64,000 nucleotides of DNA. Origin: Taenia hydatigena (lineage: Eukaryota; Platyhelminthes; Cestoda; Cyclophyllidea; Taeniidae). Each line of letters opens with the position of its first letter. The stretch's first letter is position 1. The translations under genes were made by a program, and so were the position numbers. The notes beneath the pieces are model-generated. The model ran no database searches. It had not been told where the DNA came from and saw only the letters and a list, made by a program, of their open reading frames with translations. The stretch covers positions 29,898 through 93,897 of the forward strand of contig JADWOT020001080.1 of NCBI GenBank assembly GCA_036345935.2. The letters run 5' to 3'. Positions 22,511-34,290 of the stretch are shown piece by piece.

Positions 22511-23224
22511 AATTCTAGTCAATGAAACCCAAGCAAATGAAGGCACATAAAAAGACTTGATTTGTCTACTGGCGAAAGACTAATCTTATTTTCAAAGAAG
22601 CACTTAATAATTTAGGGCACCTGCCTCTCCTTCCTCCCCTGACCGCAGCAGTGATAGCACCAGTAGAAGCGGTTTGGGAGACACACCGTCTTCACTGTCA
22701 TCTCCACGACGACCACGATGACGCGAAGCAGAGACGTTAAGGCACGAGGTGATCCGTCGGAAGTCATGATGGCACGCTGACGGTGGCGAGCGTTAAATCC
22801 ATTTCTGCCCTCGCCTGGAGTTTTCGCTGAAAGGCCAAAGGAACTTGGATTCAATGTCGAGGAAACAATTGACAGGTGTCTTCTACACGAGTCACACCTA
22901 CAGCCTCCGACTAATCAAATCACACGTGAATGGCTGCCACCGAGCCACATTGTGCTACTCACTCGAAATCATCGCCACGATACCATGTGAGGGTATCTTA
23001 AATGGAGGAAACAAATACACAGACGGATAGTGACCTCTAGGAAACAAACAAGTTAATCGCATAAATACTTGCAAAACCCTACTTAACACACACGAACGTA
23101 CACATTCTTTACCTATTCCAACAGCCATATTGACCACAGGATGTTCAGATAAAAAGTAGGTGGCATTAGGGCACCACAAATATTACTTCAATTAGGACAA
23201 CAAACAATGTAACATTTCCCACAG

Positions 23225-23481
23225 GCGTGGCAGAAGGTCGACAAATATTCAGACAACTCGTTAACATTAGGGATGTACCTCCTCTGTTGAAGCTCACTTG
23301 TGAGACAAGCGTCAACGATATAAAGAGCTTCCGTGGCTTCCACCACCTGCAATCAATTACTCGCGCCGCAATGGAGCTCGCACAATTCTTCATAGGATTC
23401 CCGTGCAAGGCCACAAATCCACTGCTCACGAAGAGCGTTGGCACAACCGTGTATGCTATCTGCATCACTCTCCCATCCTAA
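23225..23481 (+). CDS. Candidate terminal exon (about 85 residues), unknown protein
   Basis: Acceptor CATTTCCCACAG, then VAEGRQIFRQLVNIRDVPPL, LKLTCETSVNDIKSFRGF, HHLQSITRAAMELAQFF and LLTKSVGTTVYAICITLPS-TAA, open without interruption. The composition looks like globular protein. A decayed copy of the acceptor and first codons is at 195. No upstream exon recognised and no family identified. The minus strand is also open for 100 codons. Confidence 0.35.
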
Positions 23482-23899
23482 TATTCCTCGCTGATTTAAC
23501 ATGCACTTACGAAACACACTAAGACCTCCTCCTTTTCCCGTCATGTGAATGCCATCATTCCATCCAGCAGATTCGCACCTTCGCCAGTGAGCACACCTCG
23601 TGCTCAACTCCCATTAGGGGAAAAGCCTATTTTGAAAAGGCGCACTAAGGTGATTAGTTAAAGCACTCTAATATTCCCATCTTCAAAGCTGCTCACAAAT
23701 ATCTAGATATTTACTTTTTTCTATTCGCATCCTATAATAGTGATATTCGAAGGGCAGTACCATGCTACCATTTTGCGCAGTGGTGTCCAAAAATACATCT
23801 TTTGTTTGCATCTATGATTATCTGCTGCCCATGTTCTAATTAAGCGCGGTACATTAAGAAGTGATTCTAGATGGAGTGTGTGAAATTTTAAATCAAGTT

Positions 23900-24360
23900 G
23901 ATGTTTAAATCTTCACCATGCATAAGTGGGTTACATGAAATTCAAGCATTCGTAATGTTAATTTGAGGATAACAACTTGTCCTCTTGAGCACTTTTCACC
24001 AAACAGCATGTTGATAACTCATTGCGATTGCTTACAGCACATTACTATCTAAGATTGCAGGATAGTTAGCTTAGGTGTGCGCATGCCTACTTGTGCGTTT
24101 AGGCTTGCGTGGCATGAGGTGCGTGGTGAAATGCAGAGTGCTTCGGCGAGATATGGGACACATTCATGCAGCAGAGGTGAATGTTTATAGATTTGCTATG
24201 CTGCCATGAATCTGGTAGGTGATGCAATGTGTTATTAGATTGGATTGCATTATTCCACACACCAAAGTGTGTGAGCAGCTTGGTGTTCGTGGTTTGTATT
24301 ACTGCCTTAAGCATTGAGTTAGAAGGCAGTAGCCGTGGCCTACCATCATTTCCGCGCAAC
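23900..24360 (-). repeat. Block X, inverted copy
   Basis: On the minus strand CTGCATGAATGTGTCCCATA and GCATTTCACCA, then TGTGCTGTAAGCAATCGCAATG, match plus 29895-30060. Both copies keep the frame CCMNVSHISPKHSAFHH / HCMNVSHSTPKHPAFHH, so part may be an exon. Confidence 0.4.
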
Positions 24361-24559
24361 GAAAGAGGCCTTTATTTGCAATTTTGCCTCATCGCAGCCA
24401 CTGAATTGGGTGCGAAGTTGATGAGAACTTGATTTCGCTAACATTCACTAGTTTCGATGGGTCAAATTTTTCAATGTTTGACTTTAATCCCTACAATTTG
24501 TACGCGCAGAAGCATTGTTTTTTAATGCAATAGCTTTTACATGCATTTATTCCGTAACC

Positions 24560-25090
24560 ACCCTTGTTTTTCCCTCCATCCTTCTTTTTCTTCTTTTCAC
24601 CGGCATTCTCACCCCACAGATTTCAATCTGATACCAAAGCACACTCACCTCGCATGTTTGTCTTCCTGTGTCAACTTCCAATGTGCATCAGACGGAGGCA
24701 CCAATTGCCGCTGTGTCCACACTCTCACCACATTGACGCGGAAGAGATGTTACCCCATCTCAAAATGATTTGTGATCTCGCCACTCTCCTATCTTCGGTG
24801 CTTGAGGTGCATATTTGGCTTAACTCTTTGATGGAGAAGCTGTGTCAGTTTGGTGTAGGAGTAGAGGGTAGATTTGTCTGTTTCATACAGCACGATGTGT
24901 TGGTCGTGTTTGTGTATTGTGACTAACATGACTATGAGTTTCTTAAACTGTCAACACTGGTCAATGTGAGCGTCCCACCACTCTTCAATGCACACTCATT
25001 TCTTTTTGAAATCTCGCTGAAAAGAAACCCCAGTTTAATGCAGTACAAGACGGTCCAGCAGGTCGTAGGTTAAAACCTCACGAGTAAAAA
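24560..25090 (+). pseudogene. Relic of family II exons 2-3
   Basis: 24890-25085 aligns with 1620-1790: GGTCGTGTTTGTGTATTGTG against AGTCGTGTTTGTTTCAGTGG, donor GTAAGT changed to ATGAGT, intron text CTGGTCAATGTGAGC, then KKPQFNAVQDGPAG with the acceptor TAG changed to TGA. The open frame upstream (24564-24926) lacks a partner. Confidence 0.35.
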
Positions 25091-25407
25091 CGATAGGCTA
25101 ACCAAAAGACAAAGATGTCTTTCGAGAGAATGGTGCTTCTGCATCACTTGAAGCACCTCCTCACACCTCAAAAGCCAATCTTACTGAGAAGGAGAATTTA
25201 TTTCGACTAACCGCCCGACCTCTAGTGCTATGTGACACATTGAAGTGTCGGCAGAAGCCAGTTGAGTTGGAGGCGTTATCGGGCTATGGGAGTGCAACGA
25301 TTGCTGTGGAGGCGGGAAAAGTGGAAATGTACCGACAAAATAAGTAGGATTAGGAATGAAGTTGAGCACTAGAAGGACCTTGAGATGTGTCAGCCGAGGC
25401 TAGTTAT

Positions 25408-26126
25408 TCAGGCTCGAAGTGCTTTTCCTAACGCTTTTTCGATTTCGCCGACTATCTGATCTTTGTACGCAGTGGCTGATACGGGTAAACCGAGAATGTA
25501 GATGTATGCGTCTGCGAAAACAGGTGCCGATAATTTCAGTTTAACGTCGGGATACAAGCCTGTTAGTATTTGCACAGAAGCATCAAACTTTGCTTGGCCG
25601 ATCTTCACACTCATTGCTACCTAAAATACGCAAGTCAACGGTTAGTGGTATGCGATAGCGGAGTAAGTACAAAGAAGATTGTTATTTTCAAAACGCGGCA
25701 ACCCACTGCCCTCTGAAATCGAGACTTGATAAATAAGGTGTGAGGAAATATGGTTGCAAGATTGGCATCCACGATTTGCGTGAGTAAGTATGAAGTAGAC
25801 TTACTGCCTTGGGAGGAGTTAATATCAGACCAGTCACGTTGAAGCAAACCCTGATGGTTAAGGCTAGCGTTCCATCGACCAGAGTGTTTTTAATCGAATA
25901 GGGGCAAGAGAGAACAAGACCTTTAATAGCTTCGACATAGTATTTCTTGCCGTGTTTTTTTACATATTGTAACAGATCCTTTATTGCACCTTCCATGACG
26001 GGATCCACGAGGAAGCCTGCAAAGTGCCAGTCAACAACAGGAGATGTCGAACTCACCGTAACTAAAAGTGGACACTGACAGCAATGCCACGAGAAGCAGC
26101 ATCCCTTCCAACTGATAGCGCTGCAT
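25408..26126 (-). CDS. Family I small secreted protein, intact, three exons (164 aa)
   Basis: Second uninterrupted family I gene; function unknown, predicted secreted. Exon 1 (26126-26057, 70 nt) encodes MQRYQLEGMLLLVALLSV..., a signal peptide. Intron 1 (26056-26017) is 40 nt, GTGAGT to TTGCAG. Exon 2 (26016-25805, 212 nt) has the conserved SCPYSIKN and VCFNVTGL motifs. Intron 2 (25804-25621) goes from GTAAGT to TTTTAG. Exon 3 (25620-25408) encodes 70 residues, including LSAPVFADAYIYI, and ends KALRA-TGA. Exon lengths 1 and 2 are identical to those of the 47.9-kb gene although the residues differ at many positions, which argues for selection on a working protein. The TATA element is degenerate (TACAAAA), so transcription may be weak. 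Could be a recently silenced copy. Confidence 0.68.
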
Positions 26127-26179
26127 GTCGAAGGAGTGGAGCTATGCTTTGTGTCAGAAGTCGCTAAATGTCGGTTGTG

Positions 26180-26245
26180 TTGTCGGTGAGACCGAGTGGT
26201 GGGTGGTCTTTTGTACCCAACCGCTTGAGTTTTCGCCAATGGCAA
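26180..26245 (-). promoter_or_regulatory. Promoter of the 25.4-kb family I gene with degenerate TATA
   Basis: The promoter block is conserved, but at the TATA position the minus strand reads GGGTACAAAAGACC. TACAAAA (26215-26209) replaces TATAAAA at the usual 83 nt from the ATG. The ATTGGCGAAA element upstream is retained. Whether this lowers expression cannot be told from sequence. Confidence 0.45.
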
Positions 26246-26734
26246 TTTTTTCGTAACCCACACACCGCCGCCTTCACCAACGCAATGACTGAAGCGTGAA
26301 GGTGAGTGACAGCACTAAGGCACGCTCCTGCAAATCCAACCAGAGGAGACATCATCCACTTCAACCTATTTCCACCTCCAAAGTAAGGCTTAAGGCATGC
26401 GCAAAGAGTGCGGAGTGATGAATCTCCACCCAAAAATTCCCGAGTCGATTTAAGCACGCAACACATCGGAGAGGAAGTTCACTAGCCTCATCGAAACACG
26501 ATGATTTGCTTTGGAATATACTTGCGCCCAAAAGCTACCAAGACCAAAGTGACACCAATCGTAGATATGACCGTGATTGTGGCGTTGATTTTGGCTTGAA
26601 TTAGTTGTCGCCAAGATCTGTGAATATGTGCCTCTAGATTGACCACTCCTTGGCATTTTACGCTGCAGATGCTATACTTTAGCTGCTAGCTATTCCAGCT
26701 AAAATCTACCTGTGGATGAGTGCGTTTATCAGCA

Positions 26735-26878
26735 GTGGATCGAGGAAGGTCCCCTAATGACCAGGCATTCCTTACTGACACTCTCGCTGATGCGCCTCTA
26801 GCGACTCTGACCCAGCGTGTCATTATAGACTCCCCTGATTCGTTTGACATCCTGGCTGGCTCCCTGAACTCCTCTTAG
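26735..26878 (+). pseudogene. Family III terminal exon copy, early stop
   Basis: Acceptor-like TTTATCAGCA, then VDRGRSPNDQAFLTDTLADA ... DILAGSLNSS-TAG. The stop comes before the FDY ending of the relatives. Confidence 0.4.
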
Positions 26879-27504
26879 AGTGCTGAACGCTACTGCCTTC
26901 CTCCTCTCCATCTGACTAGCAGCTGCCAATACCCTATCCGATTTTCAATGACCATCACCCACCGCCATCACATTTATGCGAGTCAGGATGCTTCTCAGAC
27001 TCACTTTTCCCCCCTCTTTGGTGATCAAAGTGCATACTTGACTCCATCGTTTCATAGAGAAGCTACAACAGTCTGCTCTGCAAACGGTCATAAGTTAGAA
27101 GTTGTGTGGAGGCTGGAATCGGCAGTTGCATGAGGCAGAGTTTGTGCAGTGGAATAAAGATATGATGGAAATCAGTGGGGAGGGCAAACATGCTGAAGTG
27201 GTATTGGCATTGAAAATGCGAGTAAATGAGTTTGGTAAGTCTTTTTGGGATGAGAGAAGCTGTCCTCACCTTTTGGCTTAAATTGTCGCAAAGAACGACT
27301 ATCGGTGAGATGGCACAAGGTAAGATGCGCGTGCCGGTATAGGTGGGATGATGGCGGCACTCCTCCACATCGCACCACGTGAGACGAGATGGAGTCGGGG
27401 ACGAGATGCCACCACTAATTGATATGGTCTGAATGCACTCACATATGGGTAACCTCCCCAACAACCTCTTACACATAACAGCCGCCTATTGCTTTGACCT
27501 CTAG

Positions 27505-27570
27505 ATGTTTCACTTCAAAGGCCCAATTCTCCACATGGTGTTTCTGTTGCATTATGGCAACACCACACGA
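27505..27570 (+). pseudogene. Family II signal exon remnant
   Basis: MFHFKGPILHMVFLLHYG. The donor region is lost, and an exon-2 relic (ATTGCGTATGGATGATGTCG) follows near 27620 without a frame. It lies 1.4 kb upstream of the intact 25.4-kb family I gene and points away from it. Confidence 0.38.
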
Positions 27571-27664
27571 CATCAGTCCAGAGACAACAAATGAGCACTA
27601 TCAGGTCATTCCAATATTGCGTATGGATGATGTCGGGTTGAATTAGTCCACAGTGCTGATGGCC

Positions 27665-27925
27665 CTCCGTCCCCATGTTGAGGTTTTTGCCGCCAACCTT
27701 GGGTTTGGCTAAGTCAACGATTGATAAGAATCGCTACTCTGTACAGAGTGGCGGCCGCCTTAATCACCAAAAGCGGTGATTCCATGATTGCAGATACGTC
27801 GTGTTTACGATCGGAGAAGAATGTCCTTACCTCTTCTATGCATGTCACTTCCGTGGTCAACTTTGCTTCGGTAACTCAGCCTTTTATAGCAAACTCGCCT
27901 CATTTTCAACAAGATAGGTCATAAA
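27665..27925 (-). repeat. Block Q, second minus-strand copy
   Basis: Third copy, next to the family II remnant at 27505. Frames on the minus strand are broken; on plus, MHVTSVVNFASVTQPFIANS is open. Confidence 0.35.
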
Positions 27926-28739
27926 AAAACGGTTGACATTTCGGATCCAACTACCGGACGCAAAGCAAGTGACAATTAGGCAAGCAAAAGTGGATATGAC
28001 TGTGTAAATGAAAACAGGTACGCGCATTCAAGTTAAGCTAAAATGACGGCGCCTATTTTCAAAAGTGCATGTGTCTACTTTTTCGGTGTTCCTGTACCAG
28101 CCAATATCGTTAAAACTGAGATAACTGGTGAAGTCGGTAAAGTGTTAGAAGGCGCACTTTGGGGTCTCGTAGGTAATCTTTCCTGTTCACTGTTCGCTGT
28201 TCAATCTCGCTTTGTTTATCTTCCCATTCCCGCTCTTCCCCGTCTCCACAGCAGTTGCTGCACTCCCATAGCCCAATAATGCCTTTACCTCAACCAGCTT
28301 CCTCTGACGCTACAGTGCTGGAGATCAAACGGTTATTCAAACAAAACTTTTCCTCTTCTGCTAAGTGAGGTGAGTTGTTGTGGGTGTGATGGATATGTCA
28401 GTGTAAGGCGGGACGTTGTGAGGAGACGATTGAAGTGAGGTCGAAGCACTATCCTCTCAAAACATCTCTTCTCCCTCTTGTAAGACTAGCGCTTTCGCCC
28501 GTGTGGTTAAAAAGGACTCAAACGCGCGTTTTTGGTAACTTTTGTATAAGTATTGAGAGGGCCAACATGGTAGTTGCTTAGACTACACTGAAACACAGAA
28601 ACATCCACGGCATTGCCTTGTTTGCAGTTGTCTTTTCCTCGTCCATTGCCTCAACATTCCATAGATTTCCATGTATCTCGCTTTCGCACAATGCAACAGA
28701 TGGGTCCGCATCACCAACAGAGCACTTTCCAATGCGCTT

Positions 28740-29106
28740 TCAGTAGTTGTGAGGTAAGAGCAGTGCAACCCCCTGAAAGCCCTTGCACCACATTGAAGAA
28801 AACTTCCATCCAGCCAGTTTTAAAGAAGCAAGTAAGTGTTTGCTGACGCAGCTGAAGGAAGCTGTAATCACCAGTGATGGAGGAACTGCAACACGGAGGC
28901 GACGGGCAACCGACAGTGATAAATGAATCAACCTGGTATCGTCCACACGCAATAATGGATTGATGTAGTTGTGCTTACTCGTGGACGCTGGGCTGACGTC
29001 TTGCAGTGTTCAGCCAACAAGAGGCGAGTTGTAGCTCACCATAATTACCACAACCAGAGTGCAGCAGATACATCAAATGGAGAATTGAGCCTTTGAAGTG
29101 AAACAT
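28740..29106 (-). CDS. Family II small secreted protein, two exons (about 108 aa)
   Basis: Exon 1 (29106-29040, 67 nt) encodes MFHFKGSILHLMYLLHSG, a signal peptide. The intron (29039-29000) is 40 nt, GTGAGC to CTGCAAG. Exon 2 (28999-28740) continues in frame through LLRVDDTRLIHLSLSV and RLRVAVPPSLVITASF to a TAA, with no internal stop. Intron length and phase match family I exactly although the proteins do not align beyond the signal exon. Related exon-2 text occurs at 39.7 and 50.2 kb. Function unknown; predicted secreted. A further downstream exon cannot be excluded. Confidence 0.5.
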
Positions 29107-29869
29107 CTGGAGGTCAAAACAATAGGCGGCAGTTTTGTCTAAGAAGGTTCTGGAAAGGTTGCTCGTATGCGAGTGCATTCAGATCATACCAATTAGTGGT
29201 GACCTCTCGCCTCCCGACTCCATCTCGTCTCACGTGGTGCGATGTGGAGAAATCCCACTCTTGTTGCACCTATACTAATGCGCGCATCTTACCCTATGGC
29301 AATTCACTGGTAATCCTTCGCTGAAACAGGCTATGCCGAGAGGTGTAGGGAACGTCTCTAATTCCAAAATAGATCAACTAAACTGCCTCAAATTTCCATC
29401 CTATGCCTTTGCTTTACTCCCACCATCACCTCACTGCCCACATCTTGCCCCATGCAATTGCCAATTCTATCCCCTACTTTACTATTAACTTATAACTGCT
29501 CGCAAAGTGGGCCGTCGCTGCGTATTCGTGAAAAACTCGAGTCCAGAATGCACGTTGGCAATTGAAACAAGTAAGGAAAATTGAAACCACGATGGTCGCA
29601 AGAGCACAAGCAAAGAATGTTTGAATGACCTGGAGGTCCTGTTCATCAGTGGGATTTGGAATGGAGCCTAGGGAGGTGTATTCAGCGGCAGCATTGCCTA
29701 GCTTAGCATAATTGCAAAACCAGTGCAATTATGCCTTGTACGCATCCAACACCCCACGCAGAGGAACAAATCGCGGATGTTGAGGTGCTCAAGCATGTAA
29801 ACGCGCAGAAGAATGCGTCTCCAACTAATTACGCATTGCCTTACCAACCGCGTTCACACCAACACATCA

Positions 29870-30160
29870 ATGGCGCCGTTAATTTACAAACTCTCCACCT
29901 CCACTGCATGAATGTGTCCCATAGCACGCCTAAGCACCCAGCATTTCACCATCTCCTCATCCCACGAAGCGCACACGCACACGTAGGCATGTGCACACCC
30001 AACTCGCCTACTTTGCAATCCCAATTAGCAGTGTGCCGTAAGCAACTGCAATGCGAGGAGTAGTCAGCATGCTATTTGGTGAGAGAGTGCTCAGGAAGAC
30101 AAATTGTCGGTCTCAAATTAACTCCTCAAAGGTTTGAAGTTCGCATCACTCACTTGTGCA
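29870..30160 (+). repeat. Block X, plus copy
   Basis: Matches minus 24360-23900 and, from about 30020, plus 50600 onward. Frame HCMNVSHSTPKHPAFHH is open within 29731-30063. Confidence 0.4.
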
Positions 30161-30800
30161 TGGTTAATAGACATTGGAATTAGGGTCAGATCCAAGCATT
30201 TACTTGATTCGAATCTGCACACTTTCCATTAGAGAGTGCTTGTTATTCTGCCTCACTTGACTGAAACATTGACGGCAGACAAGCAAAGATGCAAACAACG
30301 AACCAATTGCAAACATCGACTTGTAAAGTGCTAGCATGGTCCTGTCCACTCATCGAAGGTTTGGTAACTTGTTCATTTGACTGCTGATTTCGGTTACGGT
30401 CACTTGGGTTGACCACATCGCCCTGGCCGAGTGGGATGGCCTCCGGATCATGACACTAGTCACTCCCGATTTCTCTGTTTTCTGAATATACATAGTCTGC
30501 CTTGTATTTTGCCTTTGTTGCCTCAATAGAATAGTGGAATCGACTTTAACGGATTTCTATCCTGATTTATACCGCCTGTGGCAAATTGTTGCGGTGCGAA
30601 AGAGGTGCATGCGCTTTGGATGGAAGAATCTGCGACAACAGAGGGGCAAAGAATGAAGTCCACTTTCGGCATCTACCACATCTCCGTGTCCAGCGAAAAA
30701 GCTACTACCAACGGAAGCAATACTAGTCGAGAACCACCTGGGAAACCTTTGCTTTGGAAATTGTCCTACCATACCCGCTTAAGGAGACCGGTGTTCCTAC
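30061..30800 (+). repeat. Segmental duplication, copy 1 (copy 2 at 50655-51420)
   Basis: About 750 bp in direct orientation, 20.6 kb apart: GTCAGCATGCTA, ACATTGGAATTAGGG, GATCCAAGCAT, then ACGGAAGCAATACTAGTCG against ACGGAAGCGGCACTAGTCG. Copy 1 runs into exon P; copy 2 runs into a family I exon 3 relic. Confidence 0.5.
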
Positions 30801-30929
30801 GTCTCCCTATGTACACGTTGATGGTCAGCGAAATCTCTCACTATGATCCAGATCTAGCCCCAACCGACAAGAAAAACCAGTTATGATAATGTTCCGACTA
30901 TCTATTTTATCAATCTCTGATGTGTAGGC

Positions 30930-31115
30930 TCCTCTCAGCCGTCCTCAAGTGACGGCTCACTTGTAGGCGTTCCATCTATTTCGAAAGGTCACTCAACAAT
31001 TACAATCGGAGTCGTTCCATTTGGGTGCCGCGATGGCATCAACACCTATCCCATGAGCAGGCCTTTGCAGAGCCGCACGATTGAGGTCGCAGTCTGGGTA
31101 ATGAGTATTTCTTGA
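30930..31115 (+). pseudogene. Exon P copy
   Basis: Open frame SSQPSSSDGSLVGVPSIS, KGHSTITIGVVPFGCRDG and RTIEVAVWVMSIS-TGA, 61 residues. No CSSTV-type upstream text here; it follows a segment duplicated at 50.65-51.42 kb. Confidence 0.42.
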
Positions 31116-31510
31116 CTCCAAGTGAGTGTTCACGAATAATGACTCGTGCACCTGATTAAGGTTGTCTAAGTGATTCAGTCATAGTCAAACCACTTCATGG
31201 TACTTCTTTGGAAAAGACTACCCATTTGATGCCTATCGCAGCAACTGACTCTCACTATTGAGATTTAAAATTGCTTACCGCACCTCGTTACACATATGCA
31301 TGTTGCTATGTGTTACCTCACTGCTAATCCCTCTCTGCAACAGACGGAGCTGTGAGGTAGAGAAATAGTTTCTAATTTTAAAGCAGATTTTTCAACACAT
31401 TCATTTTACATTAACGGCCTCAAATTTCCACCCCATGCCTTTGCCTCACCCCCATTTCACTTCACTGCGCACACCAAATCAATCCTCCACTCAACTACAT
31501 GTACCTTAGC

Positions 31511-32300
31511 GTCTCGAGGCTCTCCTGGAAGCAAAAAAAGGCGGAATTATAGGGCAGAATATATATATTTAACAGACAAAGAGAAATGAGCTGTTGGCAT
31601 GGCTTGGAGGCCAGCCTACGTGGCTAGGGCAATATGACCACATCTGCGACCCTGACCAAAACCGGCAGTCCAAACAAACAAAGTGTTATATGTACCTTGT
31701 AGGCAAGAGGCAAGAAAACAACTTGATCGCGGCCATGCATAATCGTGATTGCTCTGCCGAGTCCGAGGCTCCCCCTTCGTAATTGCTTTGGCTCCGCTTT
31801 CGCATATTCTTCCTGTGTTATGACGCACATTCCCAGAAGTATCCAACCTTTATGCAGCAAGAGCAGCATTAAGGAAACGAAAGGAATTTATGCTCTACAC
31901 TTAAGCTTGCCTTCAATTTGAAGCATTTGTTGAGAATACCGACTAACTTAATAACTGGAATCGAACTAAGTGTCCTGTACCTAATACGTACGACAGCCAC
32001 ATCGCATTTTAAGTATCGTTTTATTGTTTGGCTCCCTAACTTGCCCATTAATTACGCATTTTTGGACATTTTATTTCGATTAACACATTTGCAAAACAAC
32101 ACTACACATACATGCATACCGTCCACTTCAGTAGGATCCTGGTATCACGACTACCTTAGTAAATACCAAAAATGAAGTTAGCTAGGCTAAGTAATTCATT
32201 AGTGCTTTTAAAAGCAACACTCTTGGGACTCATTTCTTATGCTGAACACAATTCTTGCGCGGCCGGCTTGGATTTGATTCTCGTGTGGATTCTTGGATGG
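31511..32300 (+). repeat. Block U, copy 1 (copy 2 at 42140-43810)
   Basis: Shared landmarks: GGAGGCCAGCCTACGTGGCT, TTCCTGTGTTATGA, GTACCTAATACGTACGA and CTTGCGCGGCCGGCTTGGAT. Copy 2 has about 850 bp more material between the first two landmarks. No consistent frame; resembles an old dispersed element without recognisable ends. Confidence 0.45.
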
Positions 32301-34030
32301 TTGTGGGTGCGCTCGACTGGTAAGGTGAAGTGCTTTGCTTGCGTAAATTTAGAACAAAATCCTGGTGAACGTGTGGCTATACTTGGTAGGAACGATGCTT
32401 TTGATCTTCGATTTTACAGGAATGTGTGTTTCAGGTGGAGTGTTATGTGCTAAGAATGGGGCTATCATCTAACAGCATTGAATGCGTGTCTCGCCTTCGC
32501 AGGTAGGAGTGGATTGTAGTGTGCCGGGTTGTGTCACTTTTGCCAGTCTTGTCGTGGGTCCTTTTATACTCTGTGCATGGTGAAAGGTGGGTTATTTTTA
32601 TTGCCATAATGTACATGCTCGTAGGACGGATGTCGCGGACACGGGCCACTTCACAGTTTGATTGCTTGTTGACTTTGAGGCTGGTCTTATGTTGGCAGTA
32701 TCTTTGCGAAACGTGTTGTGTGGGGTCCTAGTCATCGCTTAATCGTAACTGTTTGGTGTTTGGGGTGTTTTTTTTGCCACTTACACTCGCGTGTTGTAGG
32801 CTTTCAGTGGGTTGGACAGTGACTCCTCGGCCTTCCTTTCTTCTCCATTTCAGATGCTACGAACTCATCAAGGTGGCGCACCGACGTTCGCGAAATCTGT
32901 GGGATGGTAGACAATGTGAGGTATTGGAGTCATCAGTGCGGGCGTCTCCTTGGTCGTGTAGTGTGGATGATGTCGTGGACGATGGTGGTGTGTTGAATGG
33001 CGTTGTGATAAGTTTCTCCTCGTTTGGCACAAGCATTGGATGATTGCGTGGACGCAAGGCAAAACGACGAGACGAGTGTGAGATCAGAGCTGACATGACA
33101 GGAAGGCTAACTGTGTAATTGGAAAGGGGTGGTAAGAAGCGGTTTTGATTGTGCCAATGTTAAAATGGAGAAATTGAGGAGACTTACTGTTGCAGTTTTT
33201 TATTACAATATAGTCCAGTCCCTTTTTTTGGGTTGGTTTTTGTTTGTTTGCCTTTGCGATTCGTGGTGTGTGTGTGTGTTTTTTTTTATTATTCTGCAAT
33301 ATAATGATTTTTTTTATTGGACGCGTACATTTTTGTGTCATTTTGCAGGTCTTCTTTTGGTAGTCATGTGCACAGTGTATACATATTTCTGGGTGCACTG
33401 GTGCATGCGTAGTCTTTTAATGAATGAAATCTACTAAGAAAAACCGGGCAAGTTTTCGTTGTCAATGGACAGCACTCACGTTTGTTCGCTATGCGGAACA
33501 ATTGTAGAACGGGTTGATAAATTGTTGCGGTGATTTGTTGGATGGTGGGTTTGAAGAAGGAGACATTATGGCGAATTAGGTGTTATTTGCTGTAGAACAT
33601 AAGGGAAATCTACCGAGCTGTTGGCTTTACTTAGTGAGGGCTTTCTCCCCGCAATCTTTTATGATAAGCGGCATTAGGCATCACTGTCCTTACAAGCCCA
33701 CCAGGCTGCCTGCATTCATGGTTGTCGACGGTGGCAATGGGGATTGGGGATGTAGATGTGGAAGCCGGCACATAGGAAGCTGTCGAGACGTCGCACTAAG
33801 CGTCGTCGTTATCGACGGCAGCTGCGGTGTCGCAATTGCTGGACCTTTCAGTCCTGTAAGAAGCTTCCTTGCTCACTGCGGACTAATCGTTCGCCCAGGA
33901 CATAAGACGTACGGCAAATTGTGGGGCTTGTATGTGTATGCGCCTACACATGATACTTGATCACTCTTGGTACTAGACTTTTGTTCGATTTCAGACTAGC
34001 AGGCAGGACAAAGCTGAATTGTTCTGTCAC
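32300..34030. other. GT-rich stretch without a supported gene
   Basis: Plus-strand frames of 96-126 codons (32753, 33129, 33580) are rich in Val, Phe, Cys and Trp, as expected from strand-biased GT-rich DNA, and lack splice sites or repeat partners. Confidence 0.35.
33264..33290 (+). repeat. (GT)n and T-tract simple repeat
   Basis: GTGTGTGTGTGTG followed by nine T. It sits in a GT-rich plus-strand region (32.3-33.5 kb) whose open frames I do not trust. Confidence 0.8.
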
Positions 34031-34084
34031 TTTAAAGGTTGCGGGGACGAACCATTGACGGGGGTTTGACTATTTTGCTTTTAG

Positions 34085-34290
34085 GTGGACATTTGCTCTG
34101 ATGGTCATGGACAGGCGTGATGATGAGCACATTTGAACAATTTTTACCAGGGAATTTGCTTACACCGCCACAGGGGATGAGGAGAGACTGGCGACAACGA
34201 GGCAGCACTGTTACCGAGAGGAGCACGGAGGATGGTGGTGGACAAGGCAAAGGTGTCTGGTTGCTGCGCCTTCGGCCAGTGGTGAGTATG
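34085..34290 (+). pseudogene. Exon T copy 2: same 206-nt exon with one in-frame stop
   Basis: Acceptor TTGCTTTTAG and donor GTATG|GTAAAT as in copy 1. Frame WTFALMVMDRRDDEHI, stop TGA, then TREFAYTATGDEERLATTRQ and EHGGWWWTRQRCLVAAP. Only the single stop breaks it. The similarity continues for about 0.7 kb beyond the exon, with an insertion of about 300 bp at 34620-34940. Confidence 0.42.

Noticed and set aside
32753..33437. Plus-strand frames of about 100 codons in the GT-rich stretch
   Set aside because: Composition is explained by strand bias; no splice sites, partner copies or recognisable protein.
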